From Triatoma infestans (lineage: Eukaryota; Arthropoda; Insecta; Hemiptera; Reduviidae): DNA of 64,000 bases. Under the pieces are notes generated by a model. That model made no database searches, was not told the origin of the DNA, and saw only the letters and a list, made by a program, of their open reading frames with translations. Below are positions 10,311 through 22,612 of the stretch, in pieces. The stretch's first letter is position 1. Each line of letters opens with the position of its first letter. Both the position numbers and the translations under genes were made by a program. The DNA lies in contig JAAEAF010014809.1 of assembly GCA_011037195.1 (NCBI GenBank), positions 62,001 through 126,000 on the forward strand, read 5' to 3'.

Positions 10311-11576
10311 TTCTAAGACTGAGAACTTTTGTTTGTTGTTTAATTACTATTTTTATAAACTGTATTTATTACTTATTTCGATACTATTTAAACTGTGGTT
10401 TACATTTTTGTAAAAAATAAAGTTCAACCTATAAAAAAAGGAATGGCAGATTAATTATATATTATAAATAAAGGTATATCACATTTTTCATTCCATTTAT
10501 TAACTTCAAATTAATTCAATTTTTTTTAATTATTTAAATTAACTATAAACAAAATAACCACAAACCACATTTAGATAAAATTGGTTTGATATCCATTATT
10601 GGTTTATTTATGTACAACAGTCACTCAATGTTTTTTTTAATTTAAATTGGTGTGTCGCGTGGGGTAATTATGTTATAAAATAATGAACTATTTTTTATTT
10701 TTTATTTTTTGTTATTACCACAAACAAAAAAAGCATTTACGCTTTATATAATCTTTAACGCCTTTGTCACACTATGTTGCGTGTAAAGAACAATAACGCT
10801 ATTATTACTCTAAAAGAGATCGTATTGCGTTAAATAATTGTAAATCTTGTTATAAATTATATTTTTTAATAAAACAAAAGAATACGTCTGTCTGTTTTAT
10901 ACGTCTCTTAAAACTGAAACTTACCCAGCTTCCGTTCTAATTAAACAGTCATTTTATAACATAGATTTTATGCCCATGGAAATTCCTCTAGTATAGAATG
11001 CAAGTATACTTTTAATTTAAGATTCTGATTATAAATTTTTCTTAAGTAACATGGATTTATTTAGCCTGCAAAAAAGAAATATCCATCCCAATTAACGAGC
11101 TTTTGGAGATGATGTAATAAAATCCAGTATTTGCTGCCTCTCTCCCAGTTTGCTGGACTCGCCTCCCAGTTCCCAATTAGACTCAAACCATTGGTCGGCA
11201 CTAACGAATACATTTTTTATTCATTATTCGAATTGGCTTGCACAGATGCAGCCTAATTCGGTGGTATCGCCAACTCCAGGAGGCTTGTTGGAATGTTACT
11301 GGAAACTCTCGGGAATCGGTCCAACGGAAAAATTAGTATCAAAAAATGTGCCCTGTAAACGTATAATTGCTTTTACATAATATTACTGAGATATTCACAT
11401 ATTATGTTCTTCATTGGATTAACGAAATTCAACGATTTATATTCATTTCTTCGTTATACGAATTTATTTAAATAATAATTAATAACGCTAAAAAAAAAAT
11501 TCATTATTCGTAGGAGTTCAAGCTACCGATAACGAATTAAGAAAAATATTAGTATAAATAAATTAGAATTAATGCT
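10311..11576. other. AT-rich DNA, no gene seen
   Basis: An open frame of 76 codons at 11150-11380 has no recognisable domain. No repeat family was recognised. Confidence 0.4.
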
Positions 11577-11935
11577 TATAGTAGGTTTTAGAAGGAGAGA
11601 AACGAGTGAGGAAGGGTTTTTGAGAAATAAGCTAGAAAGAATGCTGAACACTGTATAATAAAATAGAGACATAATACTCCAGGACATTACACGTAAATAG
11701 AAATTATGTAACAAGATATTTAGACTGAGTAAAGAGAATGGTAATAAGTGATTGATGACGCGTTGTAACTGATATATAAACTATTCTAAAGACTGCCCCT
11801 TGTAGGGGTAGCGCAGCTTTATATATATAAAATCTCCCCCTCTACGCTGGCATAAGTAGCGAATGAGATTCTCAATTTTAGGTCTCTCTCTCTCTCTCTC
11901 TCTGCTTTGGATCCCTCTCTTCGGATCCTATTACA
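11577..11935 (+). mobile_element. Solo LTR, family B, with 5-bp TSD
   Basis: It aligns along its length with 58144-58459 (GGTTTT(A/G)GAAGGA, AAATAAGCTAGAA, CTCCCAC(T)GTA-like, ending GGATCCTATTACA). It is flanked by ATGCT (11572-11576) and ATGCC (11936-11940), an approximate 5-bp TSD. A TATA box (ATATATAAAC) lies near 11770-11779, followed by a CT microsatellite at about 11884-11904. No internal region is attached, so it is a solo LTR. Confidence 0.8.
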
Positions 11936-12711
11936 ATGCCCATCATTGTCTCAAACCCGAAACTCCACATACTACATATTGTGATGGCTCAACACAGTTA
12001 TGTGCGTTAAAACCGAAGGCTTCACCACCGTCTCTATTCTACTCACCCACTCACCCCTTCCTTTTCCGCTGGATTTGTCACAGTTTGGGGAACAAGGCTC
12101 AGCCCAAACTTCCACCACTGCACGATTTCCTATTTAGGAAGATTGAGAAGAGATCAACCAAGAATTAATCTACATATCAAGAGCCTACCATTTCATATTA
12201 TTAGTCTACACACGGCATGACTACTCTCACAGAGTCATATCTCTTAAGTTGCTAATTTCTCATTTCTCACTTGACGCTATTATATTAAGTCCTTTTAATG
12301 TAAAGTTAGTAACTATATACGTAATTTTAGTGCAATACAAGTTCGTTTATTACTTTCTACTCTCCTTATTTTCTGTTTACAACCTTAATTATGCTTACAT
12401 ACTAGATATTAACATACTATTAAATATTTTACATGATTAAAACATCATATAGTTGAGATAAATATTCCACTTCATACAATACAACTGCCATTCCGATATA
12501 GGTTAGAGTCAACATTAGGAATGTAACATTCCTCATTTCTACAGCTGACTAATCTTCTTCACTCTATTCAATTCAATCCGGTAAATTGTTATTTTCAAGT
12601 TGCCTTAGCCTTACTTTCATATAATATACACAGGTTTATGTGCAGCAGCTTTCTTTCGAATCCAGAATGATGATATCTGTCACAAGAGAAGGCCCTGTCT
12701 ACACCAAACAT
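11936..12711. other. No gene seen
   Basis: Open frames at 11863-12168 and 12249-12440 overlap LTR sequence or AT-rich DNA and have no domain. Nothing else was recognised. Confidence 0.4.
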
Positions 12712-12953
12712 TGTAATAGGATCCAAAGAGAGGATCGATAGCAGAGAAAGAGAGACAAAAATGACAGGACCACTCTCTCGGACTAGAGAGTTCACTCGCC
12801 AGTCACAACGTGTCATTTACCTCACCCTTTACCACTCTACCATACTCTGCCTGTGAAGTTTATGCAGTCAGTGTCACTTCTTATATTATACAGTGCTCAC
12901 CTATATCTAGTTTGTTCATTCAAACCAAACCTTTTCTCTTCTTCATCATACCC
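12712..12953 (-). mobile_element. Solo LTR, family B, with perfect 5-bp TSD
   Basis: On the plus strand it starts TGTAATAGGATCC and runs through GACAGGACCACTCTCTC, CACTCGCCAGTCAC and TTCATTCAAACCAAACC. This is the reverse complement of the family-B order. AACAT occurs directly on both sides (12707-12711 and 12954-12958). Confidence 0.8.
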
Positions 12954-13068
12954 AACATGCATACCAAGACAGGCTGTACAAGAGTCGACTTTCATACTTG
13001 ATAGCCATTTGGTTATAAAGTATATATTTGGATTTGTACTTTTTTTTGTCTTATTAAGAAACAGCATG

Positions 13069-13260
13069 GGAATTAGCTCAGTAGTGTAGCGCTGGACACA
13101 TACGCGGAGTTTTGGGTGCTAGTCCAGCAGTGCTACCCATACATTTTCTCTTCTTGACAGCCTGGAGTGAACACGGAGGATGGCAATGCTCTGATAAAGC
13201 TCTGGGAAAGCACAATAGACCATTCAGCTTAGGGTGCATCGTATCATTAAAAAAAAAAGT
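13069..13260 (+). mobile_element. tRNA-derived SINE (family S), plus copy
   Basis: It starts GAATTAGCTCAGTAGTGTAGC (an A box with one inserted base), with a degraded B box (GTGCTAGTCC) at about 13119. The body has GGAGTGAACACGGAGG and AAAGCACAATAGACCATTCAG, and an A-rich end is at 13249-13260. It is immediately followed by motif K. No clear TSD was found. Frames crossing it on both strands are incidental. Confidence 0.7.
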
Positions 13261-13479
13261 AAAAATATCTGGTATAAAACACTCAAACGACTTTTCTCTT
13301 ACTCCTATTAACAACAAACTTTCTTTAGAAGTGCATTGTCTAGTTGGGCTGGCCATGAAAAATAGGTTGTATTGGTTGTACTTGTATACCTGAACAAATT
13401 TATGTAGAGCGCTCTCTGTATTAACAAACAAAGCTTGTAGGTGGCAGTTTAAATGACGGACCTTTACATGTCCATAAAA

Positions 13480-13650
13480 CTTCCTCTCAAATCCATTTTT
13501 CGGAACAATTTTTTCAATTTTTTCATTATTGAATAATTTGTTCACACATACACACGCACACGCACACACACATAGATCATTTCCGGTGACAACTCAATTT
13601 AATAAAATTGGTAAAGATTGCAATAGTTTTACTTAATAATAGTAAGAGGA
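13480..13650 (-). repeat. Family H repeat, minus copy
   Basis: A CACACATACACACGCACACG stretch is followed by ATTTCCGGTGACAACTCAATTT and a degraded hairpin end (AATAGTAAGAGGA). This is the family H order on the minus strand. The Cys-rich minus-strand frame across it comes from the CA repeat. Confidence 0.65.
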
Positions 13651-14847
13651 CGTACAAAATGAAACGTTGAGTGTTGCCTGAAAAACCAATTATCTAGTGA
13701 AAAACAAATCCGTTGAAAATGTGAAACATAAAAGTTTACTATTTAATAGGCAGTAATTTTAAATTATTGTTTGAAAAAGTAGATTATTTGACATTATCGC
13801 TAGTTAATTCGCATCAATCTAGAGGCACAATAGATCTTTCAGGTCGCAATGCGCTATCACTTATTATTTGTATCGTTCCAATTTTAGTGTATGTACCGCC
13901 GAAGCGACTTAGATTGGGTAATTATTGAGTTTTTAGCGGGCCTCTCAGGAATATTGACTTAGAGAGGTCAATTAGTATAGGAATTTTGTCTGCATGCGTG
14001 TAGTATGAATGTATTTATTGTGTGAATGAGTATTTATTGTGTGAATGAGTATGAATGCGATGCAGTTTGTTACCTTGTTAGCTTGTTTTGCTATGGTAGC
14101 ATAAATTCTTTATATTTTAGGAAAGGTACTTTGTTGTGCCCTCCACTCATATATTCTTGCTTGGGAATCATTCTTGTTTCGGGATCATTGGGAATGAAGT
14201 ACAATCATTGGGCTGTTATCACTTATTATTTTTTTTTTATTTAGATTTAGTTAATAGTCAAAAAAAGTATTTATTAATAAACATTATCTAAATGTACGGC
14301 CTAAATGTTGGCATTTCTATTTGATGTGATTTACTATCTTCTATAGTTCTACATGAATACTAAATCATAGTCATAAATGATTGTCTCTACATAATAATTT
14401 TATGATACCTCAACCTAATGTATAATAAACTTGAATAGTGGCTATAAACTAATCTGAATTAGCTTTTTTCATATTAATTTATGGAAATTCCTAAATAAAG
14501 AATAAAAACAATTATTTTTACTTAAGAACTATTTTAGAATTAATTATGAGAGTTGTTGGTTTACCATATAAATTAATTATTTCCTCAATTACAAAGAAAA
14601 CAATCTAACTGATTCACTAGTTAGGTAAACAACAGCGCTTAAGTAATTAATCATACAAATTTAATGCTAAGTTTGTCTTAAAGTATTAACGTGATTGTCA
14701 TTTCCCAATTGTGGTTTCAACCTATTGAACGGACGAGGTATATTATAATTTTATGTTTTTGATTATTATACATCTTAATTTCATTCATTATTATATTTAT
14801 AGTATTAAACCCTAAATTATGAAAAAAAAAAATTAAATAATAATTTC
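13651..14847. other. AT-rich DNA, no gene seen
   Basis: At about 13827-13852, GCACAATAGATCTTTCAGGTCGC matches in reverse the flank of the SINE at 21735-21760. It is probably a fragment of the same SINE tail. A short direct repeat (GTGTGAATGAGTATTTATT) lies at about 14020-14050. No gene was recognised. Confidence 0.4.
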
Positions 14848-15260
14848 ACTTTCTCTTTCTGAAGTAAGAGAAAGTATTTATTGCATTCTTATGACGTTTT
14901 CGACTTTAAACTGAAACATGTTTTGAGGGATGCTGTGCAAGAAGAATTGGTTTTTAGAAATTGGTCTGTGATTGAATCTTTGTGTATGTGAATGTGTGGT
15001 CAGCATTTCTTAAAAGGAAACTGTTGAAATGTAACATTTCTTTTAGATACCATCACAACACCCAACAATGAGGTTTTGATCAAATTCAGTCGACTGAATT
15101 GCACCACTTTATTGAATAGATTTTTCACATTCTTGCAATTTTCTTGAAATCAGCTCAATTGATTTTGTTTACGCTATTTATACATGCAATACCTGGTTAT
15201 TTTTATTTGAGTTTTTCAGGAAAAATGTATTATAGGGTGTTCTAGGGGAACAGTGGCGTT
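14848..15260 (+). repeat. Family H repeat, plus copy
   Basis: It begins with the hairpin ACTTTCTCTTTCTGAAGTAAG / AGAAAGT. It runs through GTTTTGAGGGATGCTG, GGTTTTTAGAAATTGGTCTG, a TGTGTATGTGAATGTG stretch, and text equivalent to the lower half of 43255-43930. Confidence 0.65.
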
Positions 15261-15860
15261 AAGCTTTTCACTAATGTGTCATTTCAGCATTTATTGCAAC
15301 TCTAATGTTCTCTCTTACGTGTTGTCTAGTGACCTTCGTATTCACCATTGGTGCGTGAATTCAGGTTCGATTACCGTGAAAGCAAAGATAATGTTGACGC
15401 AGTATCATGAGAAATAGTGGAAAGGTACTGTTCATAGTGCACCTAGGTAGAGAAGGAAACTGAGACGTGCTTATCGTACCCCCCCGCAAAAAAAGTTGCC
15501 GTCTATAATCGACCATTTATGGGGTGTTGCCCCATAGACGCATAGATAGTTCTAATGTATGTACAGTATTAATAGAAACCGCATAAGTTGCCATAATTCC
15601 GAGTGTGAAGAAAATCTGCTGACCGAATTCACTGAAAATTTTGCTGAGAACTGGGTTAATTGGGAGTAAAAAGTAGGGTACCCTTCTGCCTAATGAGCGG
15701 ACATAAACGATATTTGAGAAAGGAAGTAGAGGCAGTGAAATCACCGTACTTCAAAAGTAAGATGTTCAGTTTTCTTCCGGACGTTATATGTGTACTGCCT
15801 TGAATTCGTCCATAAACAAATTCATATATTTTACTATTTGAGGAGTCGTAAAAACACAGT

Positions 15861-16718
15861 TTTTTTTTTTTTTTTTACGGAGGGGGGGAAAATGCCTACG
15901 CACAAAGTGTGGGGCTTGCACCCACTAACCCCCCCTCCCTCACAGGCACTTGTCCACCCCGGAACTGCTTATGGTACTACTTCGGGGTGGTGCCTCGTAA
16001 TGCCACTACGGGCTGCCTCCGGCCTAGCTGGACCCCGTCCTCGGGAGGTCGAGGTGTCTACTCATTTCGCCTATCTTCATCCGCAGGACCGTCCGGACAA
16101 AGGTCCGGACCCAGTCTCAACGATCCGCTCCGGCGAGCATGGCCCTCACCACCGTATCCGGGGAGATCCTCCCGATTTCTGCTTCCAATCTCCGCCGTTC
16201 TTGGTCCATCTGCCGCACATAAAAAAAGTATGGAAAGCATCGTCTCTCTCTCCATCCCCGTAGATGCACGACGGGTCTCCCACTTTCCCCACCCTCCACA
16301 GGTATGCGGCAAAACAGCCATGTCCTGTGAGAAATTGGGTGAGGAAGTATTTGCCATGCCGCCTACTTACGCATTCCAACAGACTGGGGATAAGCTTCGC
16401 GGTCCACCTACCGCGGTGCTCATTCTCCCAACGCTCCTGCCACCTTTGCAGTGTGGCCCGTCTGGCCCTCAGCCTGGCATCTGCTTCGACTGGCTCTCCC
16501 TTCCTCTTCCAAACCTCCTGCCTCTCCCTGGCCTGAAGGTCAATCGGTATCACCCCTGCGATCACTAGGACAGCCGGCTCAGATACCGTCCGGTACGCGC
16601 TGGATATCCTAAGCGCCCCCCTCCTTTGTACCGCGGCCATACGACTCCGGTGTCTCGCCTTTGTAAGAGCGCTAGCCCAGATCTCACATCCATTGGTTAG
16701 AGGTATGGAATTACACAC
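15861..16718 (-). pseudogene. R1-clade non-LTR retrotransposon, 3' end
   Basis: The minus-strand frame 16718-16146 encodes the C-terminal part of an R1-type ORF2. After a thumb-like stretch (GCEIWASAL, then ALRISSAYRTVSEPA) comes LTGHGCFAAYL, the hallmark preceding the R1 C-terminal zinc knuckle. The knuckle reads C-x2-G...H-x4-C (PSCIYGDGERDD...HTFFMC); its second Cys is replaced by Gly. The frame then stops. The remaining 3' sequence, with a GASPTLCA-like end at about 15910, continues in another frame to an A-tail (T run 15861-15878). It is 5'-truncated and lacks the endonuclease and RT catalytic motifs. It is far more G+C-rich than its surroundings, which marks it as an insertion. R1-clade membership rests on the LTGHG motif. 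Confidence 0.85.
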
Positions 16719-16719
16719 A

Positions 16720-19568
16720 TTTAGACTTAAGATTTCGATTCCCGGGCTTGGCCTTATGTACGTGCGTTCGACTAATCAGTATTTGATACAAAGACTGCCA
16801 AGAGAAATAGGCTTAATTGATTTATTGCTGCTTTTGTTGTACAAAATTTCAATAAAGTTTCATTATAGGGTGTTTTTCTTTCTCATTCAAAGTTTCATTA
16901 TCTCTATGATAAACCCCGGGCAGTTATCATATTCCAAGTTCTTACATCGATGATGATTTCAATATTCTATTTGTTTAATTAGACTTTACTTTTTAATTAG
17001 ATTCTTATTTTTTAATTTAGACCTAGATAAATGTATCATTGTTTTAATTGATTAAAGTTTTATTTTTTTTTTTAGTAATACTATAATAAACTCTAATTTT
17101 TGTGCTCATTCCTAAAATTAAGCAATTCCTTTTCTTGCTTGTCTATAGTCATGATTTTGTACGTTAATAATACAAACGTTGACTCATTTTATATTGCCGT
17201 TTCGGACAAATAAAATAACAGATACTTGAATCCACTGGAGACCCAGTAGTAACAATTTTATTTACGTATAGTTGAACAACATTTTCACAATTTATTAAAT
17301 AGGCATTTTATTAAAAAAAAAACTAATTTGGCTTATGCTAATTATCTGTGTATATTATATAAAGAACAATTAATTTTGGGTTTAAAACCAACAATTTTTT
17401 TTTTTGCCCCCAAAATGAACTTCAATATAATTGGATGTTACTACTGATTGATGTCCGAATATACACGTAAATGCCCCATTACAGCCGCGCTGAACTCTTT
17501 GCATCGACTATCCTTGATTTATATGGCTTCTGTCCCTAATTTATTGTTATTGACTTTTCTTTAAAATAAATCATTCAGCAATTAAAACCGAATATTAGCG
17601 CTTCACCAAATAATCTTTTATAAATTCTTTATTTTATTGCTTTTATTTATTATTTATATTTTCTATTTTTTTTTTTTTTTTTTATATTTATAATTTTGTT
17701 TTATAACTAACTTTGCTACATGAGAGCCTTCGTTCCCAAGATTCTCTTTTTGTTTTCTCACAACTGTTTAATGTCTGCTATTTTTTTCCCATTAAGTAAT
17801 TTAGTTTACTAAACATTTATTCTCAATCATTAAGTAACATTAGCCAAAACAATTCGGAAAGAGTGTTCTATACACATTAACTTTTCTCAACTATATCCAA
17901 ACAGCAGCCAATCACATGCGTACGGAAAAAAGGAAGGAAAATTGAGCTCCCTCCATTGTCCGCACCCCCCAATCGTCTATTACGTTTCCTGTCAGTGTTG
18001 ATCTAGTAATCAAGCCAACAACTACTTTGAAGAAGTTTATTGAAATATGGGAGAAACATCCGTTTATAACAAATCATTGACGCCGTTTCAATACGAGACT
18101 AAGTGGTTTTCGTGACAAGGGATACCATGTTTTTTATTGGGAATTAAGCCTGCAAGATTAAAAATCTTTCAATATACAGAAATATCATGTGAGTACATGA
18201 AGCGATTTCTCAGGCTACTACTATATCATTTCAACTTCTAATAAATTTTATTAAAGAAGCTAACAAACATCATAATTTAGGCAATAGCATATAGTTTCAT
18301 ACATCACATGTTTAACATAAAAATACAAATACATAATATTTAATAACGAATACATTTTTTTTTTATTATTCATTGTTGCTACATCAATTTGATTTATATA
18401 AAATTATTTAAAATCAATATTTCTTAAAAATTTGTTTAATTAATTGTTTTCATAAAATCCGTATCAAAAGAGAAATTTCGAGCTTTCTGTTTCACGCAAA
18501 TATTAGTGTCCAGAGGAAATTAACTTACCAAACAAAAGCCAGCCTAGTTTCTTAATAAACAATTTAAGTTTTGCTACCGAGTCTTATTTAGAACGGTATG
18601 TTGCACGATAGAATGGTATAAAATATAAAAATAAATGCAAAATTGGCACATTCATTCACAATAGGCGACAAACCCTTTTGTTTTAAATATCGGATATTAG
18701 GGCACACCAGGATTTCTTTAAAAAACTGTTCATGGTTCTTATTTGAATTAAGCACTTACTCTGTCTATAGACTGCACAATAAAATTAAAACAAAGGTTCT
18801 GTCAATAATAGAATCCGTGCCTTTTAAAAAGTTAGCTATAATTGATTGTTAAGAAACTAGATTAGTCGATGAATTAATTGATTTATTTAGTACGAGTAGC
18901 TATTCAAGCCTTTTGATCAAGTATTCATTGTCTGCACAGTTCTTTTGAAAATTTAATGGAAGTGAATAGAGTGAAATTTTAAAAGAATTTTGGTAATTGA
19001 ATGTGTAATATAAAATTTTATTTTAATATATAAAGAATTTTATTAACGCCATGGATAAGACATTAATTTAACATTTATATTTCAATATAAATATGAATCT
19101 CAATATGAAATTAAGAGCTGAATTCATAATCTTTGAATTCAATGTTAAAAGATTTGAAAGTAGATTGTATCAAAGATCAGTTCATCTTTGTCAACGTTAA
19201 ATCAATTGAAGTTTCCACTTTGTGAGATTTTGTCCTATTCTATAGAGAATACAGGAATCGAATGGTAAAGTTTTAATGGTAGGTTTATATAAATGAAGAC
19301 ATGATAGTTAATAACTTCTGTGATCTTGACAAGTTCTAGAAAAGGAATGTGTACGGGAATATGTTTATAAAATTGATAAGTTGTTATTATAAGTCGCTTC
19401 TTTATTCTAAAAAAATATAACCCTAAATTAATATTCAAACCAAATCAACCAATTTTAATTCAACCAATCCATATTTTATGAAGAAATATTTAAATTTATA
19501 AAGCTATATTTAAGGTATAAAGTTAGTCTACTGAGTTATGTATTTAATTTAATTAAATAGAGTACGAT
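16720..19568. other. AT-rich DNA, no gene seen
   Basis: Nearly 3 kb without a recognisable gene or repeat family. T runs occur at 17060, 17397 and 17660-17680. Short open frames (for example 18643-18852) have no domain. Confidence 0.45.
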
Positions 19569-20110
19569 CTAACTTAGAGAATAACAAGGCCCCCCCCCCA
19601 TAGGTGTGTAGAAAACAGATAATAGTTTTAGAAACTGAATTAAACATTTGCTATTGGAGAGAATGAAATCTACGTATTTATTCAGATTTGTTGCAATTTT
19701 AATACAATGCAAACCAAGAGCGGTAATTTGGCCTTTGGTAATCTTTCTTGTACGTAAAAACACAAGTTTACAAGATAAATTAGAAATTACTCAATCTTTT
19801 CACTTTGAAATCATTTTGCTTTTAGAAGATAAGAAAACAAAATCATCATCAAAGGACAACAATTTTTTAGTGGTAGTACATTAATATTTATTCTACCACT
19901 TAATAATTAATTGTGCTTGACATTTACAAACATAGAAATAGGCATTAGGCTTAAGAGACAGCCCTGCTTGATACCCTATCTTTAGAGAAATAAACAGTTA
20001 ATCCGTGCGTTCTTTTCAAGTTAGACGCATGTGTTTAATTGTAAATTTTATTAAAATTGTTATCACCTCACTGGAAAGCTCAAGTTCAGAATACTTATTC
20101 AATATCGTAT
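19569..20110 (-). pseudogene. Reverse-transcriptase relic
   Basis: The minus strand near 19955-19910 reads GIKQGCLLSLMP, close to the RT motif GxKQGCPLSPxLF of L1/RTE-like non-LTR elements. About 30 codons further (near 19860-19815), in another frame, SFDDDFVFLSSKSK resembles the catalytic YADD/FADD box and its following LLS. The order and spacing fit an RT domain. The frame is broken by stops and shifts. The clade cannot be fixed. Chance similarity is possible, because both motifs are short and degraded. Confidence 0.5.
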
Positions 20111-21014
20111 GTCCGGTCCCTTTAAGTCAAATCCTAACTTGAAATCTACATGTTTATGCTTACGGACAGTTTATTACAAATCCATACAATTCAAATGTTT
20201 GGGCCTTATTAAAAATCTTATCAAGCAAATTTCTTAAATCATTACATGTTTTTAGTATTTATGGAAACTGGCAATAATGAGTTTTTAAATTTCTCACATT
20301 TTAACAAAACTTTAATTTATCAGAGTCTTACAAATTATATAATAATAAATGGGGAGTGTTACTCACAAGTTAATGTATTTGCTTTTACAAGAATCATACA
20401 AATCTATGGACAATTTGAAATTACCAATAACTTCAGCGATATTATTTACATAATTAAAAATATTTTCATTGGGTTCTTTATCATTATATCAAATTTCTCA
20501 TCCATTATAAAATAATCTCTGATGAATGTAAAAAAAAAAATGATAGAATTAACTTAATTTAATTTATTATTCAGAGATTTCATTTCGGTTTGTAATTTTG
20601 TGTTTATTTTTTGTTCACATCTAATAAGGAATTTTCATTAGACAAGTACGGAGCTTCAATTTCATCTTTCTATAATGTTAAAGAAGAATTAATGTTTTGG
20701 TACGCTCAATATCAAGCGGAAAATGTTTAGTTTTTATAGCTGCTTTTTATAGCATGTTCTTTTTTGTTTGTTTTTTATTAAATTTTCTTTCCAAAGATTA
20801 AAAATTAAAAAAAAAAATGAAGAAAGAGATTCTGTAGAAATGAAACAAGGAATGGAAGAAGCCTTGTATTACATAATTTAAAGGAGATTTGCCAACGGGT
20901 TATTGACTTTCCATTCCTAAATAGTATATTTTAGCTTAACCTACTAGTAAGAGGGAAATTGATAGAGGCAATTGTATCTGATTTTGGAAATTTATTTGAC
21001 AAAGAAAAATATAG
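20111..21014. other. AT-rich DNA, no gene seen
   Basis: An 89-codon frame at 20246-20515 has no recognisable domain. Nothing else was seen. Confidence 0.4.
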
Positions 21015-21330
21015 ATTTTTGAGGCATCACTGAGTCCGAAAATGTGGTTCTCAAAAAATTATATTTATGGTGTATGTGCATATTTTTACTTCAAAAATGA
21101 AAAATTGCAGTAAATTTAAACTTGATATTCCGTTTGGGTGTATCTGGGAAATCTGACAGCAAATTTTCGGCAAAAATTCTCTAACCGTAAAGTACCATTT
21201 TACCAAACCGATTTACCGATTATCATAAAAATGGCTTCATAGGTTTACTTTAAACTTTGTAAACTCGCCACACACGACTTAATTAAATTTGCCATTCACC
21301 ACTTATTTACTTATCGACCACTTCATTTAC
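21015..21330 (+). repeat. Family H repeat, plus copy lacking hairpin end
   Basis: GTCCGAAAATGTGGTTCTC, AAAAATGAAAAATTGCAGT, TTGATATTCCGTTTGGGTG, AATCTGACAGCAAATTTTC and TAAAGTACCATTTTACC follow the same order as 43360-43560. Confidence 0.65.
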
Positions 21331-21729
21331 AACCTTTTTCAGAAAAACAAAATTTTAGAGTGGTACTTTGTGATAGAGTGGTATTTTTTTTTTAAATAAG
21401 GTGCTTTCAACACTGTAGTGGAAGAAACAAATGGAAAAAATTGAAATAATTTTGGAAATATATTTCATTTGAAGAAAATTATTATTATTTGAAAGAAAAA
21501 TGCAAGTTGGCTGGCAAAAGGATAAAAATCCAGGTTCAAGACTTACCGTTAGAAGAGAGGTCGGAGAACTTAGCATTGTCTTTTACCCCTTCTATAAAGG
21601 GCAGATTTTACCAAGAGAAGCATTCTTTCACCAGTCTTTTTACAGCACCAGTATAAATTCAACATTCAACCAGCTTTTATCGAGACGGAACATCAGTGCC
21701 AGTTAAAGTATTAAGATGTAGATTGTTGT

Positions 21730-21960
21730 ACGGATTATTGCATCGCGACCTGAAAGATCTATTGTGCTCCCCGGAGCCCACTCCAATGCACAGCCGGCCT
21801 CCAAGCAGTGTTCATTAACTACAGACCACACTGCCTATCACCGGACAGTGAGTTGTAGAGGCTCCTAGGAAGAGAAAATCTAAGGGCAGCATGCTGGATT
21901 CGAACCCGGAACCTCCGCGGTGCTAGTCTAGCGCGCTACCACTGAGCTAATCCCTTCCTT
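21730..21960 (-). mobile_element. tRNA-derived SINE (family S)
   Basis: The minus-strand head is GGGATTAGCTCAGTGGTAGC with a perfect A box, and the B box is GGTTCGAATCC. The body CTCACTGTCCGGTGAT matches the 10027 copy. The tail side contains GCACAATAGATCTTTCAGG, shared with 13827. No A-run or TSD was seen, so the 3' end may be truncated. Confidence 0.8.
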
Positions 21961-22404
21961 CTTCCTTGGCTTTCGCCAATTAACTAGGGATGGCGACCTT
22001 AGTTTGTGTACTATGTTTGTCCTTGTTTGTAAAGTGTAGAGTGGACGTAGTTTAGTGTATTGCGTACTGTTCTGACGAAGTGCATGGAGTACTTAGCTGT
22101 GGTAACCCGTGGGGTTGCTACTCCTCGAGTAACTGCATGCATCAGATACACCTTGCGGGCTTTAAACTATTAAACATTTGAGTTAAATCAAACTAGCTAG
22201 TTTCTATATATTCATAAGCTTTTTACATCTATTGCAATTATCTTGTAGTTGTTATTTTAAGAGAAAATATTTATTGTTAGCAGTGGTGACTACTTACTTA
22301 CTTCTAATACTTCTCTCTCTTTAAAATATACATACACACAAGCCCCCCCTTAAAACCGCCCTTTCTACAATACTACAAACATACAACACAACACGTCACA
22401 CCAA

Positions 22405-22612
22405 TAACATTTCAACATCCACGGCCATTGGCGCCCTGAGCGCACTTCCGGCCTCCGAACAATGTTTTCTGTTCCAAACAGCACTGTCCATCACCATACA
22501 AGTGAGCTATAGAGGCTCCCAGGAAGAGAAATTCTAAGGCCAGCACCGCTGGACTCAAACCCGGGACATCCGCAAGTTGATTTTCTCCACTGAGATAATT
22601 TTCTTCCGTGTG
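22405..22612 (-). mobile_element. tRNA-derived SINE (family S), degraded head
   Basis: GGTTTGAGTCC (B box, one change from consensus) and the body CTCACTTGTATGGTGATGG match family S. The A-box region (TTATCTCAGTGGAG) is damaged. Confidence 0.7.

Noticed and set aside
13078..13569. 163-codon minus-strand ORF
   Set aside because: It spans a SINE, motif K and a family H fragment, starts in a CA microsatellite and shows no domain.
15909..16568. Long plus-strand ORFs rich in Pro and Ser
   Set aside because: Antisense shadows of the G+C-rich R1-clade fragment.
20246..20515. 89-codon ORF rich in Ile and Phe as a membrane protein
   Set aside because: The hydrophobicity follows from AT-rich codons; no further support.
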